Made by a program: the position numbers and the translations under genes | NCBI RefSeq assembly: GCF_020144925.1 | Contig: NZ_NSLC01000007.1 | Location: 230,757 to 294,756 of the forward strand | Reading direction: 5' to 3' | DNA: 64,000 nt | From: Afifella sp. IM 167 | Lineage (GTDB): Bacteria > Pseudomonadota > Alphaproteobacteria > Rhizobiales > Afifellaceae | Notes under the pieces: model-generated | Told to the model about the DNA's origin: nothing | What the model saw: only the letters and a program-made list of their open reading frames with translations | Database searches by the model: none | In this document: piece after piece, positions 24,740 to 33,330 of the stretch | Numbering within the stretch: position 1 is the stretch's first letter | Layout: every line of letters starts with the position of its first letter

Positions 24740-25516
24740 ATGGATCGAGATTTCGTGGACAAGACGGACGGCCAGCAGAAGCGGCAGCGCGACAAGGGCA
24801 TCGCCAAGGGCGGGGCGGCCGAGCACGCCTACAACGTCATTCGCGAGGAGATCATCCTGAGGCTGGCGCCCGGCTCCGACCTCGACGACGCGCTCCTCGT
24901 CTCCAAGCTCAAGCTGTCGCGCACACCGGTGCGCGAGGCGCTGGCACGGCTCGCGGGCGAGCGGCTGGTGCAGCTCCTGCCCAATCGCGGGGCGCGCGTC
25001 GCCCCCATGGGCTGGAACGAGATCCGCGAGCATCTGGAGGCGCTCGATCTCGTCCAGCGCCTCGTTGCGCGCTGGGCGGCGGCGCGCCGCACGGAGGCGC
25101 AGCTCGCCGAGATCGAAAGGAGCGAAGCGCGCTTCGAGCAGATCGCGGCCAAGGAAGACGGCGCGGCGATGATCGAGGAGAACTGGCAGTTCCACGGCGT
25201 CATCGCGGAAGCCTGCGGCAACTCCATCATCGCGGGGATGTGCAAGCAGATCCTGACGCAGGGCCTGCGCGTCGACCGCGTGGCCATGTTCCACGAATAT
25301 TTCGGCTCCGACAGCACCTACAAGAACCACATCGCGACGATCATCGAGGACCACCGCAAGATCGTGAAGGCGATCCGCGACCAGGACCTCGACGCGGCGG
25401 AGCATTTCGCCCGCCTGCATACTGAGACGGCGCGCCGTCGCTACAGCGAGGCGATCAGCGGCCGGATCGAGCCGCAGATGGAAGTCGCCCTGAACACGAC
25501 GATGGAGGTCATCTGA
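24740..25516 (+). CDS. GntR-family (FCD) transcriptional regulator
   Basis: 258-aa regulator. Winged helix at about residues 28-90: AYNVIREEIILRLAPGSDLD and LSRTPVREALARLAGERLVQ; helical FCD domain follows, with the metal/ligand His-rich pattern (FHGVIAEACGN, ENHW-like positions replaced by KNHIATIIEDHRKI). ATG 24740 lacks a clear Shine-Dalgarno; GTG 24755 is an alternative. Divergent from the second hydantoinase-like gene by 139 bp and first of a tight three-gene unit (2-bp gap to the next gene). Probable regulator of the hydantoinase-Liv cluster. Confidence 0.9.
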   Translation: MDRDFVDKTDGQQKRQRDKGIAKGGAAEHAYNVIREEIILRLAPGSDLDDALLVSKLKLSRTPVREALARLAGERLVQLLPNRGARVAPMGWNEIREHLEALDLVQRLVARWAAARRTEAQLAEIERSEARFEQIAAKEDGAAMIEENWQFHGVIAEACGNSIIAGMCKQILTQGLRVDRVAMFHEYFGSDSTYKNHIATIIEDHRKIVKAIRDQDLDAAEHFARLHTETARRRYSEAISGRIEPQMEVALNTTMEVI

Positions 25517-25518
25517 TC

Positions 25519-25887
25519 ATGTGTGAAGTCTGCGCGATCTTCGGGGCCGGCGAGCACTGGAGCGATTTCGGCCGGCTGCGCAACGAGCGCCTGCCCTTCG
25601 GCGACATCCAGCACTACCGGCAGGAGCGCAAACGGCGCATCGCCATGATCAACGAGATCCTCGCCCCGATCGGCCTTGCCTGCGAGGACTGGGACGGCGA
25701 GGCGCTGTCGATCAGCGACGCGCAGGGCCGCTTCAAGATCGCCCATACCCTCACCGACCTTTGGCCGGTCATCGAGGAGATGTCGCCGGCGCGGATCGAT
25801 CCGCTCGGGCCGGGCTTCATCGGCACAGGTCTCGGCGGCACGGATTTCGGCAGGCCCTCCCCCGTCGGGACAGCCTCCCATGGATGA
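25519..25887 (+). CDS. unrecognised 122-aa protein with N-terminal CxxC
   Basis: Not recognised. Short soluble protein starting MCEVCAIFGAGEHWSDFG: a C-x-x-C pair at residues 2-5 and a Glu-His (EHW) close behind, so metal binding by the N-terminus is possible. The middle has RQERKRRIAMINEILAPIG, then LACEDWDG and a FKIAHTLTDLWPVIEEM helix; the tail is Gly/Pro rich. No signal peptide or membrane segment. Strong Shine-Dalgarno (GGAGG) inside the end of the GntR gene, and its 3' end overlaps the CobW-family start by 8 bp. Conserved coupling to a GTPase metallochaperone suggests a partner in cofactor or metal delivery to the amidohydrolases, which is inference. Confidence 0.8.
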   Translation: MCEVCAIFGAGEHWSDFGRLRNERLPFGDIQHYRQERKRRIAMINEILAPIGLACEDWDGEALSISDAQGRFKIAHTLTDLWPVIEEMSPARIDPLGPGFIGTGLGGTDFGRPSPVGTASHG

Positions 25888-26872
25888 GCGGCTACCCCTC
25901 ACCATCGTCACCGGCTTCCTCGGCAGCGGGAAGACGACGCTTTTGCAACGCTTCCTGCGCACGCCGCAAGGCGAGCGCACGGCGATCCTGGTCAACGAGT
26001 TCGGCGAGGCCGGGCTCGATCACCGCCTGCTGCTGCATGCCGAGGAGCGGCTGGAGCTGATCGACGGCGGCTGCATGTGCTGCGCCCGCCGCGCCGACAT
26101 CGCCCGTTCGATCCATGAACTGGTGCGGCGGGCAAAGGCGGGCGGCGACGGCGGCATCCAGCATCTCGTCATCGAGACGACGGGGCTCGCCGACCCCGCC
26201 CCCATCATCGCCACGATCGGCCGCGACGCCTGGATGAGCGCCAATGTGCGCATCGGCTCCGTCGTCGCCGTGCTCGATGCCGTCACCGGGCTCGACATCG
26301 CCGAAAAGCATGTCGAGGCGCGCCGCCAGATCGCCATCGCCGACACCGTCGTCGTCAGCAAGACGGACCTGCGCAAGGCCCATTCGCTCACCGACATTTC
26401 GCGCAGCCTGAAGGCGATCGCGCCGGATGCGCGCCTCTTCGACGCCCAGGCGCCGGATTTCGACATCGGCGCCACGCTCGGCGAGGCCGACCATTTCCGC
26501 CTCGGCGGGCCTGAAGAATTCGACGAGGCGCATGAGCGCCATGTCGAGGGCTGGCATTCCTTCCTCCTGAAGCTGCCGGAACAGGTAGACTGGCCGACCT
26601 TCACGCTCTGGCTCTCCGCCCTCCTGCACGCCCATGGCGACCGGATCCTGCGGGTGAAGGGAATGCTGCGCACCAGCTCGGCGCAGGGGCCGGTGGTGAT
26701 CCACGGCGTGCAGCATGTCATGCATCCGCCGCATCACCTGCCGGCGGGCGAAAAGCTAGACCAGCCCTTCCTCGTCTTCATCACCAACCAGCTGCGGCGC
26801 GAGGCGATCGAGGCGAGCCTCAACGACTTCATGCTGCGCATGCAGCCATTCCAGGAACGCGCTGCCGCATAA
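25880..26872 (+). CDS. CobW/P47K-family GTP-binding metallochaperone-like protein
   Basis: 330-aa G3E GTPase. Walker A GFLGSGKTT (residues 12-20), metal-binding C-x-C-C as GGCMCC (C65, C67, C68), Walker B region VIETTGLADPAP, and base-specificity SKTD; C-terminal CobW_C domain with HSFLLKLPEQVDW. No long His-rich linker, unlike zinc-starvation ZigA types. Start ATG 25880 within the end of the previous gene. The family inserts or delivers Zn, Co or Fe. Next to two metal-dependent cyclic amidohydrolases with a modified active site, delivery of metal to them is an attractive role. Confidence 0.9.
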   Translation: MDERLPLTIVTGFLGSGKTTLLQRFLRTPQGERTAILVNEFGEAGLDHRLLLHAEERLELIDGGCMCCARRADIARSIHELVRRAKAGGDGGIQHLVIETTGLADPAPIIATIGRDAWMSANVRIGSVVAVLDAVTGLDIAEKHVEARRQIAIADTVVVSKTDLRKAHSLTDISRSLKAIAPDARLFDAQAPDFDIGATLGEADHFRLGGPEEFDEAHERHVEGWHSFLLKLPEQVDWPTFTLWLSALLHAHGDRILRVKGMLRTSSAQGPVVIHGVQHVMHPPHHLPAGEKLDQPFLVFITNQLRREAIEASLNDFMLRMQPFQERAAA

Positions 26873-26875
26873 GCA

Positions 26876-26903
26876 AAAACGCCCCGCGAAAGCGGGGCGT
26901 TTT
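26876..26903. terminator. bidirectional rho-independent terminator
   Basis: AAAACGCCCCGC-GAAA-GCGGGGCGTTTT: perfect 12-bp stem with GAAA tetraloop, T-run on both strands. It separates the convergent CobW-family gene (stop 26872) and autotransporter gene (stop 26947). Confidence 0.95.
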
Positions 26904-26946
26904 CAGTGGCAGAACCAGGACGGCAACCGGCTCTCGCCGCCCGCCG

Positions 26947-28806
26947 CTACCAGGTGTAGCGGAAGCGGCCCGTGCCCGTATAAGTCCGGGTGTCCTTGGA
27001 GAACTCGCCGTCGAAGCGGGCGCTGACCGAGAAGCCGCCGCCGAGGCTCAGCTCGCTGCCGACCGTGACGAGGGCGAGATTGTCCGCCGCCTCGGCGCCG
27101 TTGACGACGAAACTCGCGCCCGGGATCGAGGTGAAGGTGGCCACCGCCCGGTTGCTGCTGCGGTTGTCGTGCGCCCAGGCGGCCTTGCCGAAGATGCGCA
27201 GCGCGCTGCCGTTGTCGAAGACGAAGCTCTTGGCGATCCAGGAGCCGAGCTCGGTCCTGAAGGAATTCGCGGTGTCGGAGCCGTACGAGGTCGCGAAGGG
27301 CGAGCCCAGCGAGGACGTCTCGCTGTAGGACGGCGTCCGGAAGGTCTGCGCCTGCACGGCCGCGTAGGGCGTCAGTTCCACCGGCATCGCGAAGGGCAGA
27401 CGATAGCCCGCCTCCAGCCGCCCGCCGACGCTCCACGCGTCGTAGTCGGCCGTCAGGATGTCGGTACCGGCGATGGTCAGGATGCGCTTCGTCGACACCG
27501 AATAGTGCGAGTAACCCAGCGCAGCCGACAGATACGCCGGGCCGAAGTTGTGCGAGGCGTAGGCGCCCGCCTGGAAGACGTCGCTGTCGCCGCCGCCAAG
27601 ACCGCCGGAAAGGTTCCAGTCGGTGGCGCCGCCGCCCATGGCGAAGCCGATCACCGTGTCCGGCGCCAGGCGATAGTCGAGGCCGGCCGCAAGGCCGCCC
27701 GCCCGCGTGTCGGTATCGTGGCTGCCGACGGCCGCCTTGCCGTCCAGATCGGACTTGCCGCCGTAAAGGCCGGCCCAGACGCTGAAGCGGCGGTTGACAG
27801 CGTCCTCGGAGCCGGGCTCGTCCATGACCGCGCCGAAGGCTTCGCTGCCGGCGGGCGGGGGCGTCTCGCCGTAGGCCATCACCGGACCGACACCGGGAAC
27901 GCGATGCTCGGTCATCGGGCTCAGCATGAAGTTCAGGAACGAGTTGCCGAGGATGAAGGCGCCCTGGCCGGCGCCGGTATTGGCTTCGCCGGTCAGCTGC
28001 CCCAGGGAGGTCTGGAGTTGGGCCGGCCTCTGGAAATAGAGCTGGTCGAAGGCCGAGGGAAGCGTGCCGCCGCCATCGGTGAAATTGTCCAGCGCGGAGG
28101 CGACGTTGATGACGTTCGTCGGCACACCGCTCGCGGGCAGCAGGCTCCGGAAGGAGTTCGGACCAAGCAGGGCGATGAAGGCGAGATCCCTCAGGAACTC
28201 GCTCCATGCGCTCGTCCCAAGGAGCGAGAAATCCGAGCCGTTGTTCTGGAAAACGAAGTTGCCGCCCGCATAGGTATCGTCGTCGCTCAGGGAACCCCAA
28301 ATGTAGCTGCTGTTGCCACCTTGGGTTGTGGACGATGTCGTGAAGAAGATGACGTATTGCTGGCCCGGCGTCAGGGCGATCGAGCCAGTCGAGACTTCGA
28401 CCGGCGTGAAGGCGTTCGCACTCGGCGCCGTCATCACCGCGGAGGTGAACAGGGCCGGGCCGACGATGCGTTCGTTGGTGGCGTCCCACTGGTAGACGAA
28501 GGCCTGATACTGCGGCGCCGTCCCGGAACTCTTATTGAGATAGAAGGTGAAGCCCGTCAGACGCGCCTCGGTGCTCGTCGCCGTGATCAGCTGGCCGTAG
28601 GTCGCCGTATTGGGCACACCCCAACTGCCGATGCTGTTTGTGCCGTCCCAGGCAGAGGTGGTGTCGATCGCCCATGCCGGCGTTCCGAGCGCCGCAGAGA
28701 GCGTGGCAAGCGCGACGCCGCATGCGAGAGATTTGCGAGCGATTCGCGCCACCCGGCCGCGCGCACCAAGGCGTCTCTCGGGCGATTTCCGAAGCCAGTT
28801 CCCCAT
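26947..28806 (-). CDS. autotransporter-domain outer-membrane protein with beta-rich passenger
   Basis: 619-aa secreted protein. Signal peptide with long basic N-region and cleavage at PAWA/I near residue 46. Residues about 50-185 form a Thr/Ser-rich beta domain like the 'choice-of-anchor' sandwich (YGQLITATSTEARLTGFTFY, then LTPGQQYVIFFTTS). After a linker, about 265 residues from VNRRFSVWAGLYGG to the end form a type V beta-barrel, ending FRYTW with the terminal aromatic residue needed for Bam insertion. Start ATG 28806 has GGAGGAGAAAA. The passenger is short for an autotransporter, so it may be a surface adhesin or carbohydrate-binding protein; function unknown. Confidence 0.85.
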   Translation of the reverse strand: MGNWLRKSPERRLGARGRVARIARKSLACGVALATLSAALGTPAWAIDTTSAWDGTNSIGSWGVPNTATYGQLITATSTEARLTGFTFYLNKSSGTAPQYQAFVYQWDATNERIVGPALFTSAVMTAPSANAFTPVEVSTGSIALTPGQQYVIFFTTSSTTQGGNSSYIWGSLSDDDTYAGGNFVFQNNGSDFSLLGTSAWSEFLRDLAFIALLGPNSFRSLLPASGVPTNVINVASALDNFTDGGGTLPSAFDQLYFQRPAQLQTSLGQLTGEANTGAGQGAFILGNSFLNFMLSPMTEHRVPGVGPVMAYGETPPPAGSEAFGAVMDEPGSEDAVNRRFSVWAGLYGGKSDLDGKAAVGSHDTDTRAGGLAAGLDYRLAPDTVIGFAMGGGATDWNLSGGLGGGDSDVFQAGAYASHNFGPAYLSAALGYSHYSVSTKRILTIAGTDILTADYDAWSVGGRLEAGYRLPFAMPVELTPYAAVQAQTFRTPSYSETSSLGSPFATSYGSDTANSFRTELGSWIAKSFVFDNGSALRIFGKAAWAHDNRSSNRAVATFTSIPGASFVVNGAEAADNLALVTVGSELSLGGGFSVSARFDGEFSKDTRTYTGTGRFRYTW

Positions 28807-28925
28807 TTTTCTCCTCCCGGCGCCCGGGGCGCCAAATCCATTCCGCCTAGTGTGAGGCAAGCTATGGCGGGGGGGAGGAGCACGATCAATCCGAGATCGG
28901 AGGCTGCTCTGGAATTGGGATAAGC

Positions 28926-28943
28926 TGTGACCGATGTGTCACA
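28926..28943. promoter_or_regulatory. inverted repeat upstream of the autotransporter gene
   Basis: TGTGAC-CGATGT-GTCACA, perfect 6-bp arms. It resembles a CRP-family site, but the TGTGA/TCACA halves are 8 rather than 6 bases apart. It lies 120 bp before the autotransporter start and 85 bp after the ilvD stop, so it most likely acts on the former. Confidence 0.4.
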
Positions 28944-29027
28944 ATATCGCAGCCGAACCGGGGAAGGCCCGTGCAGGGTGATGGCCCCGGCGATCTCGCC
29001 GGGTCACCAGGATCATCAGGGTCGAGC

Positions 29028-30860
29028 CTACGGCACGCGCCGCACGGCGCCCATGGCGGCGCTCGTCGCCATCGCGGCATAGGCCCTGAGCGCCGCCGTC
29101 ACGCGGCGCTTGCGCGGCTCGGCGGGCTGCCAGCCCTTTTCGTCCTGCACGGAGCGACGGCGCTGGAGCTCCGCCTCGTCGACGAGAAGGTTGATGGAGC
29201 GGCCCGGAATATCGATCTCGATCGTGTCGCCCTCTTCCACGAGGCCGATGGCGCCACCTTCCGCCGCTTCCGGCGAGGCATGGCCGATCGACAGACCCGA
29301 GGTGCCGCCGGAGAAGCGGCCGTCGGTGACCAGGGCGCATGCCTTGCCGAGGCCCTTCGACTTCAGATAGCTCGTCGGATAGAGCATTTCCTGCATGCCC
29401 GGGCCGCCGCGCGGGCCTTCGTAGCGAATCACCACGACGTCGCCTGCCGCGACCTTGTTGGAGAGGATCCCCTGCACGGCCGCGTCCTGGCTCTCGAAGA
29501 CGCGGGCCGGACCGGAGAACTTCAGGATACTCTCGTCGACGCCGGCCGTCTTCACGATGCAGCCGTCGAGGGCGATGTTGCCCTTCAGCACCGCAAGGCC
29601 GCCATCGGCCGAGAAGGGATGCTGCGCGTCGCGGATGACGCCCGCCTCGCGGTCGAGGTCCAGCTCCTTCCAACGGCGGTCCTGGCTGAAGGCCTCCTGG
29701 CTCGGCACCCCGCCCGGCGCGGCCCGGTAGAAATCCGTCACCGTCTCGCTGGCGGCCCGGCGCACGTCCCAGCGCTCGATCGCGTCGCCGAGGCTGGTGG
29801 CGTGGACGGTCGGAACGTCGCCCTCGATGAGCCCGGCGCGCTCCAGTTCACCGAGGATCGCCATGATCCCGCCGGCGCGATGCACATCTTCTACATGCAC
29901 ATCGTTCTTGGCCGGCGCCACCTTGCACAGGACCGGCACCTTGCGCGACAGGGCGTCGATATCGTCCATGGTGAAGTCGACCTCGCCCTCCTGCGCGGCC
30001 GCGAGGATGTGCAGCACCGTGTTGGTGGAACCGCCCATGGCGATGTCGAGCGCCATGGCGTTCCTGAACGCGGCCTTGGTGGCGATCGAGCGCGGCAGCA
30101 CGCTTTCGTCGTCCTGCTCGTAGTGGCGCTGGGCGAGATCGACGATGAGGTGCCCGGCTTCCACGAAGAGGCGGCGGCGGTCCGCATGGGTCGCGAGCGT
30201 CGTGCCGTTGCCGGGCAGCGACAGGCCGAGCGCCTCCGTCAGGCAGTTCATCGAATTGGCAGTGAACATGCCGGAGCACGAGCCGCAGGTCGGACAGGCC
30301 GAGCGCTCGATGACCTTGACGTCCTCCTCGCTGACGCGGTCGTCGGCCGCCGCCACCATGGCGTCGATCAGGTCGAGCGCCTGCTCCTTGCCGTCGAGGA
30401 CGACCTTGCCGGCCTCCATCGGCCCGCCGGAGACGAACACGGTCGGGATGTTGAGGCGCATCGAGGCCATCAGCATGCCCGGGGTGATCTTGTCGCAATT
30501 GGAGATGCAGACCATGGCGTCGGCGCAATGCGCATTGACCATGTACTCGACGCTGTCGGCGATGAGCTCGCGCGAGGGCAGCGAATAGAGCATGCCGTCA
30601 TGGCCCATGGCGATGCCGTCATCGACCGCGATGGTGTTGAATTCCTTGGCGACGCCGCCCGCAGCCTCGATCTCGCGTGCCACCAGCTGGCCGAGATCCT
30701 TCAGGTGCACGTGCCCCGGTACGAACTGGGTGAAGGAATTGACGACCGCGATAATCGGCTTGCCGAAATCGCCGTCCTTCATGCCGGTGGCGCGCCAGAG
30801 GCCGCGCGCGCCGGCCATGTTTCGTCCGTGGGTGGTGGTGCGTGAGCGATAGGCAGGCAT
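29028..30860 (-). CDS. ilvD: dihydroxy-acid dehydratase
   Basis: 610-aa IlvD, the Fe-S enzyme that dehydrates 2,3-dihydroxy-isovalerate and -methylvalerate in branched-chain amino-acid synthesis. Cluster cysteine and carbamylated Lys are in [12 protein letters not shown] (C122, K124); the second cysteine region is [23 protein letters not shown] and [14 protein letters not shown] are also diagnostic. Start ATG 30860 ([19 protein letters not shown]) matches the usual N-terminus; the frame continues upstream without family similarity. Stands alone; no leader peptide attenuator was seen. Confidence 0.97.
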   Translation of the reverse strand: MPAYRSRTTTHGRNMAGARGLWRATGMKDGDFGKPIIAVVNSFTQFVPGHVHLKDLGQLVAREIEAAGGVAKEFNTIAVDDGIAMGHDGMLYSLPSRELIADSVEYMVNAHCADAMVCISNCDKITPGMLMASMRLNIPTVFVSGGPMEAGKVVLDGKEQALDLIDAMVAAADDRVSEEDVKVIERSACPTCGSCSGMFTANSMNCLTEALGLSLPGNGTTLATHADRRRLFVEAGHLIVDLAQRHYEQDDESVLPRSIATKAAFRNAMALDIAMGGSTNTVLHILAAAQEGEVDFTMDDIDALSRKVPVLCKVAPAKNDVHVEDVHRAGGIMAILGELERAGLIEGDVPTVHATSLGDAIERWDVRRAASETVTDFYRAAPGGVPSQEAFSQDRRWKELDLDREAGVIRDAQHPFSADGGLAVLKGNIALDGCIVKTAGVDESILKFSGPARVFESQDAAVQGILSNKVAAGDVVVIRYEGPRGGPGMQEMLYPTSYLKSKGLGKACALVTDGRFSGGTSGLSIGHASPEAAEGGAIGLVEEGDTIEIDIPGRSINLLVDEAELQRRRSVQDEKGWQPAEPRKRRVTAALRAYAAMATSAAMGAVRRVP

Positions 30861-31016
30861 GTTGTGCAATGTTTCCTTCTTGCCTTTGGCCGCGGGGGCA
30901 AGAGAGACAGGGTGCCCCAAACGGCGTGGAGCCCCGAAGGGCCCCGCCCCTGCTAATAGGAGCCTCAGGCGCCTACGGCAACGCCCGGGAGGGAATTGAG
31001 GCGGTCCGGCCGGCGC

Positions 31017-31877
31017 TTAGCGGCCATGCGAACCGCCATAGGCGTTCTTCTCCGGCGGCTGCCAGCCGGCCGGCGGCGCCTTCGGCCGGAAGACCTCCAC
31101 GAGAAGCGGATGACAGGCGGCGACGTCGCTCGAATGCTTCGAGCCGCAATCTCCGCCCGGACAGGCCGAGAGCGCGCCGAGCAGATCGATCTCGGCGAAG
31201 AATTCCAGGAAATCGCCCGGCCGGACCGGGCTCGCCTTCATGAAATACTGGCCGGTGTCGCGGGTGAAGCCGGTGCACATGAAGACATTGAGAACGTCGT
31301 GGACGAAGGGCTCGGCCTCGGCGAGCGACAGACCGGCCGCATCCGCGTAGGCGCGCGTCAGGTTCGAATGGCAGCAATGATGATAGTCGCCGCCGGCAAG
31401 CAGCCGGTTGGTGTAGGGATCGCAGCGCGTGCCGATGACATCGTGGACCGAGCCGCCGAAATCGTCGAAGCCGTACCAGTCGAGCGTGTCTTCGGTGATC
31501 GTCGCCATCGGGCGCATCGCCGGAAAGGACGACCAGAGCCTGTCGCCGGTCGAAAGGTGCGTGCCGTGAAGCGCGCGCGTCTTGCCGGAATAGAAGCGCT
31601 CGGCGTGGTCGGCGGCATTCCACAGATTGAAATCGCCGACCTGCGGCCCCTCCACCGAGACGATGCGGAAAAAGCTGCCGGCCGGTACCTCGAAGGTTCG
31701 CGCCTCCCGCGGCGGCACCGTGACTTCCGCGACTTTCTCCCAGCCTTGCCGGGCGGCGCGGTAGCCGGAAAGGTCCGGCGGCGGAAGCGTCTCGACCGGA
31801 TAGCAGACGATCGGTGTCACGTGCCGCTTCTCGGCCGCGTCGGCGGGGGCCGCGTGTTCGGGATCCTTCAGCTTCAT
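31017..31877 (-). CDS. DUF1989 (urea-carboxylase-associated-like) family protein
   Basis: 286-aa member of the DUF1989 family. Family motifs: QVGDFNLWNAADHAERFYSG, GDRLWSSFPAMRPM, YHHCCHSNL, and a C-terminal CGSKHSSDVAACHPLLVEVF. The conserved Cys/His residues probably bind zinc. Relatives CgdA/CgdB (formerly urea-carboxylase-associated proteins) form carboxyguanidine deiminase. Other members are stand-alone and uncharacterised, as here, with no urea/guanidine carboxylase in the window. Start ATG 31877 has GGAGGACG about 10 bases upstream. Lies downstream of the aminotransferase on the same strand with a 205-bp gap, so probably its own promoter. Confidence 0.82.
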   Translation of the reverse strand: MKLKDPEHAAPADAAEKRHVTPIVCYPVETLPPPDLSGYRAARQGWEKVAEVTVPPREARTFEVPAGSFFRIVSVEGPQVGDFNLWNAADHAERFYSGKTRALHGTHLSTGDRLWSSFPAMRPMATITEDTLDWYGFDDFGGSVHDVIGTRCDPYTNRLLAGGDYHHCCHSNLTRAYADAAGLSLAEAEPFVHDVLNVFMCTGFTRDTGQYFMKASPVRPGDFLEFFAEIDLLGALSACPGGDCGSKHSSDVAACHPLLVEVFRPKAPPAGWQPPEKNAYGGSHGR

Positions 31878-32040
31878 CGCCTGCTCGTCCTCCAGATGGG
31901 ATCCCAGGCGTGCCATCTGGGGGAGAAAATGCCAAGGGGCCGGAGCGGACCGGGCGCGATGCGACACGAGGCATGGGCGGCACGGAGCCATCTGCCTTGC
32001 CCAGTCCGCCAGCGCCGAACCTTTGTCCCAGCCGGCGAGG

Positions 32041-32077
32041 TGTCAGGCGAAAGACGGCATCCCGCCCGCGCCTGACA
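32041..32077 (-). other. hairpin at the 3' end of the aminotransferase transcript
   Basis: TGTCAGGCG (32041-32049) pairs perfectly with CGCCTGACA (32069-32077) around a 19-nt loop, 6 bases after the aminotransferase stop on the minus strand. No U-run follows, so a 3'-end stabiliser or rho-dependent boundary is more likely than an intrinsic terminator. Confidence 0.5.
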
Positions 32078-32082
32078 GCGTC

Positions 32083-33285
32083 TCAGGCCTTCAGGGCCGT
32101 GCAAATCCTGGCGATGCGGCTCGCCGCCTCCAGCAGCCGGGCATCGTCGACGGCAAAGCTCAGCCGCACATAGCCCGGTGCGCCGAAAGCCGTGCCGGGA
32201 ACCATCGCCACCTCGGCCTCTTCCAGGATGACGCGGGTAAAATCGGCATCGGTCGTGATCTGTGTGCCGGCGGGCGACGTCGTGCCGAGGAATTTCTGGC
32301 ATCCGGCGAGGATGTAGAACGCGCCTTCCGGCGCCTGGCAGGTGAGACCCGCTTCGGCAAGTTTCGGCAGCACCAGATCGCGGCGCCTGCGATAGACGTC
32401 GCGGTGACCCTCAAGGTGATCCTGCGGACCTTCGAGCGCCGCCACCGCCCCGGCCTGGCTGATCGAAGAGGCGCAGGAGGTGCTCTGCGACTGCAGCTTG
32501 CGCACTTCGCGCATCACCTCGGCCGGGCCGCCGCCATAGCCGAGGCGCCAGCCGGTCATGCAATAGGCCTTGGATACGCCGTTGACGGCGACCGTGCGCT
32601 CCAGAAGCCGCGGCTCGACCGCGGCGATCGAATGGAACGAGGTCTTTCCGAAGACGACATGCTCATAGATGTCGTCGCTCAGGATGCCGACATCGGGGTA
32701 TTCCAGAAGCACATCGGCCAGCGCGCGCAGATCGGCCTCGCCATAGACGGCGCCGGTCGGGTTGCACGGCGAGTTGATGACGAGCCAGCGCGTCCTGTCG
32801 GTGATCGCGGCCTTGAGCGTTGCGGCGGAAAGCTTGAAGCCGTCTTCCGCCCGGCACTCGACGACGACGGGCGTGCCCTCCGCGATCCGCACCATGTCGG
32901 GATAGGAGACCCAGTGCGGGGCCGGGATGATGACCTCGTCTCCCGCATCGAGCGTCGCCAGAAGCACGTTGAAGATCACCTGCTTGGCGCCGGTCCCGAC
33001 GACGATCTGGTTGGCGGCGAAGTCGAGCCCGTTCTCTTCCCTGAACTTGCGGATGATGGCGGCCTTCAGCTCCGGCGTGCCGTCGACATTGGTGTAGCGC
33101 GTCTTGCCGGCCGCCATTGCCTCGCCGGCCGCACGGATGACGTGTTCGGGCGTATCGAAATCGGGCTCGCCCACCGACAGATTGATGATGTCGCGGCCGG
33201 CGGCCTTGAGCTCGCGGGCGCGCGCGGCGGCGGCGCTGCTCGCCGACGGCTGGACGGCTGCCATGCGAGAGGAGATCTTGTTCAT
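32083..33285 (-). CDS. class I PLP-dependent aminotransferase (aspartate aminotransferase-like)
   Basis: 400-aa fold-type I aminotransferase of the alpha-proteobacterial aspartate aminotransferase (Ib) group. NLSVGEPDFDTPEHV at the N-terminus, NSPCNPTGAVY, SDDIYEHVVF and the PLP Lys in NGVSKAYCMTGWRLGY, with the C-terminal substrate-carboxylate Arg in PGYVRLSFA. Last gene of the rraA-tctCBA unit, 45 bp after tctA. In this context it may transaminate an imported amino or keto acid so that the RraA-like aldolase can cleave it, rather than act as the housekeeping enzyme. Annotation as aspartate aminotransferase is by similarity only. Confidence 0.92.
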   Translation of the reverse strand: MNKISSRMAAVQPSASSAAAARARELKAAGRDIINLSVGEPDFDTPEHVIRAAGEAMAAGKTRYTNVDGTPELKAAIIRKFREENGLDFAANQIVVGTGAKQVIFNVLLATLDAGDEVIIPAPHWVSYPDMVRIAEGTPVVVECRAEDGFKLSAATLKAAITDRTRWLVINSPCNPTGAVYGEADLRALADVLLEYPDVGILSDDIYEHVVFGKTSFHSIAAVEPRLLERTVAVNGVSKAYCMTGWRLGYGGGPAEVMREVRKLQSQSTSCASSISQAGAVAALEGPQDHLEGHRDVYRRRRDLVLPKLAEAGLTCQAPEGAFYILAGCQKFLGTTSPAGTQITTDADFTRVILEEAEVAMVPGTAFGAPGYVRLSFAVDDARLLEAASRIARICTALKA

Positions 33286-33330
33286 GAATTCTCTCTGGAA
33301 TGCTTGAGGAGGAATGCGGCGAGCTGACGC

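Noticed and set aside
28926..28943. A CRP (cAMP receptor) site upstream of the autotransporter
   Set aside because: The half-sites TGTGA/TCACA are 8 bp apart rather than 6; kept only as an unnamed inverted repeat.
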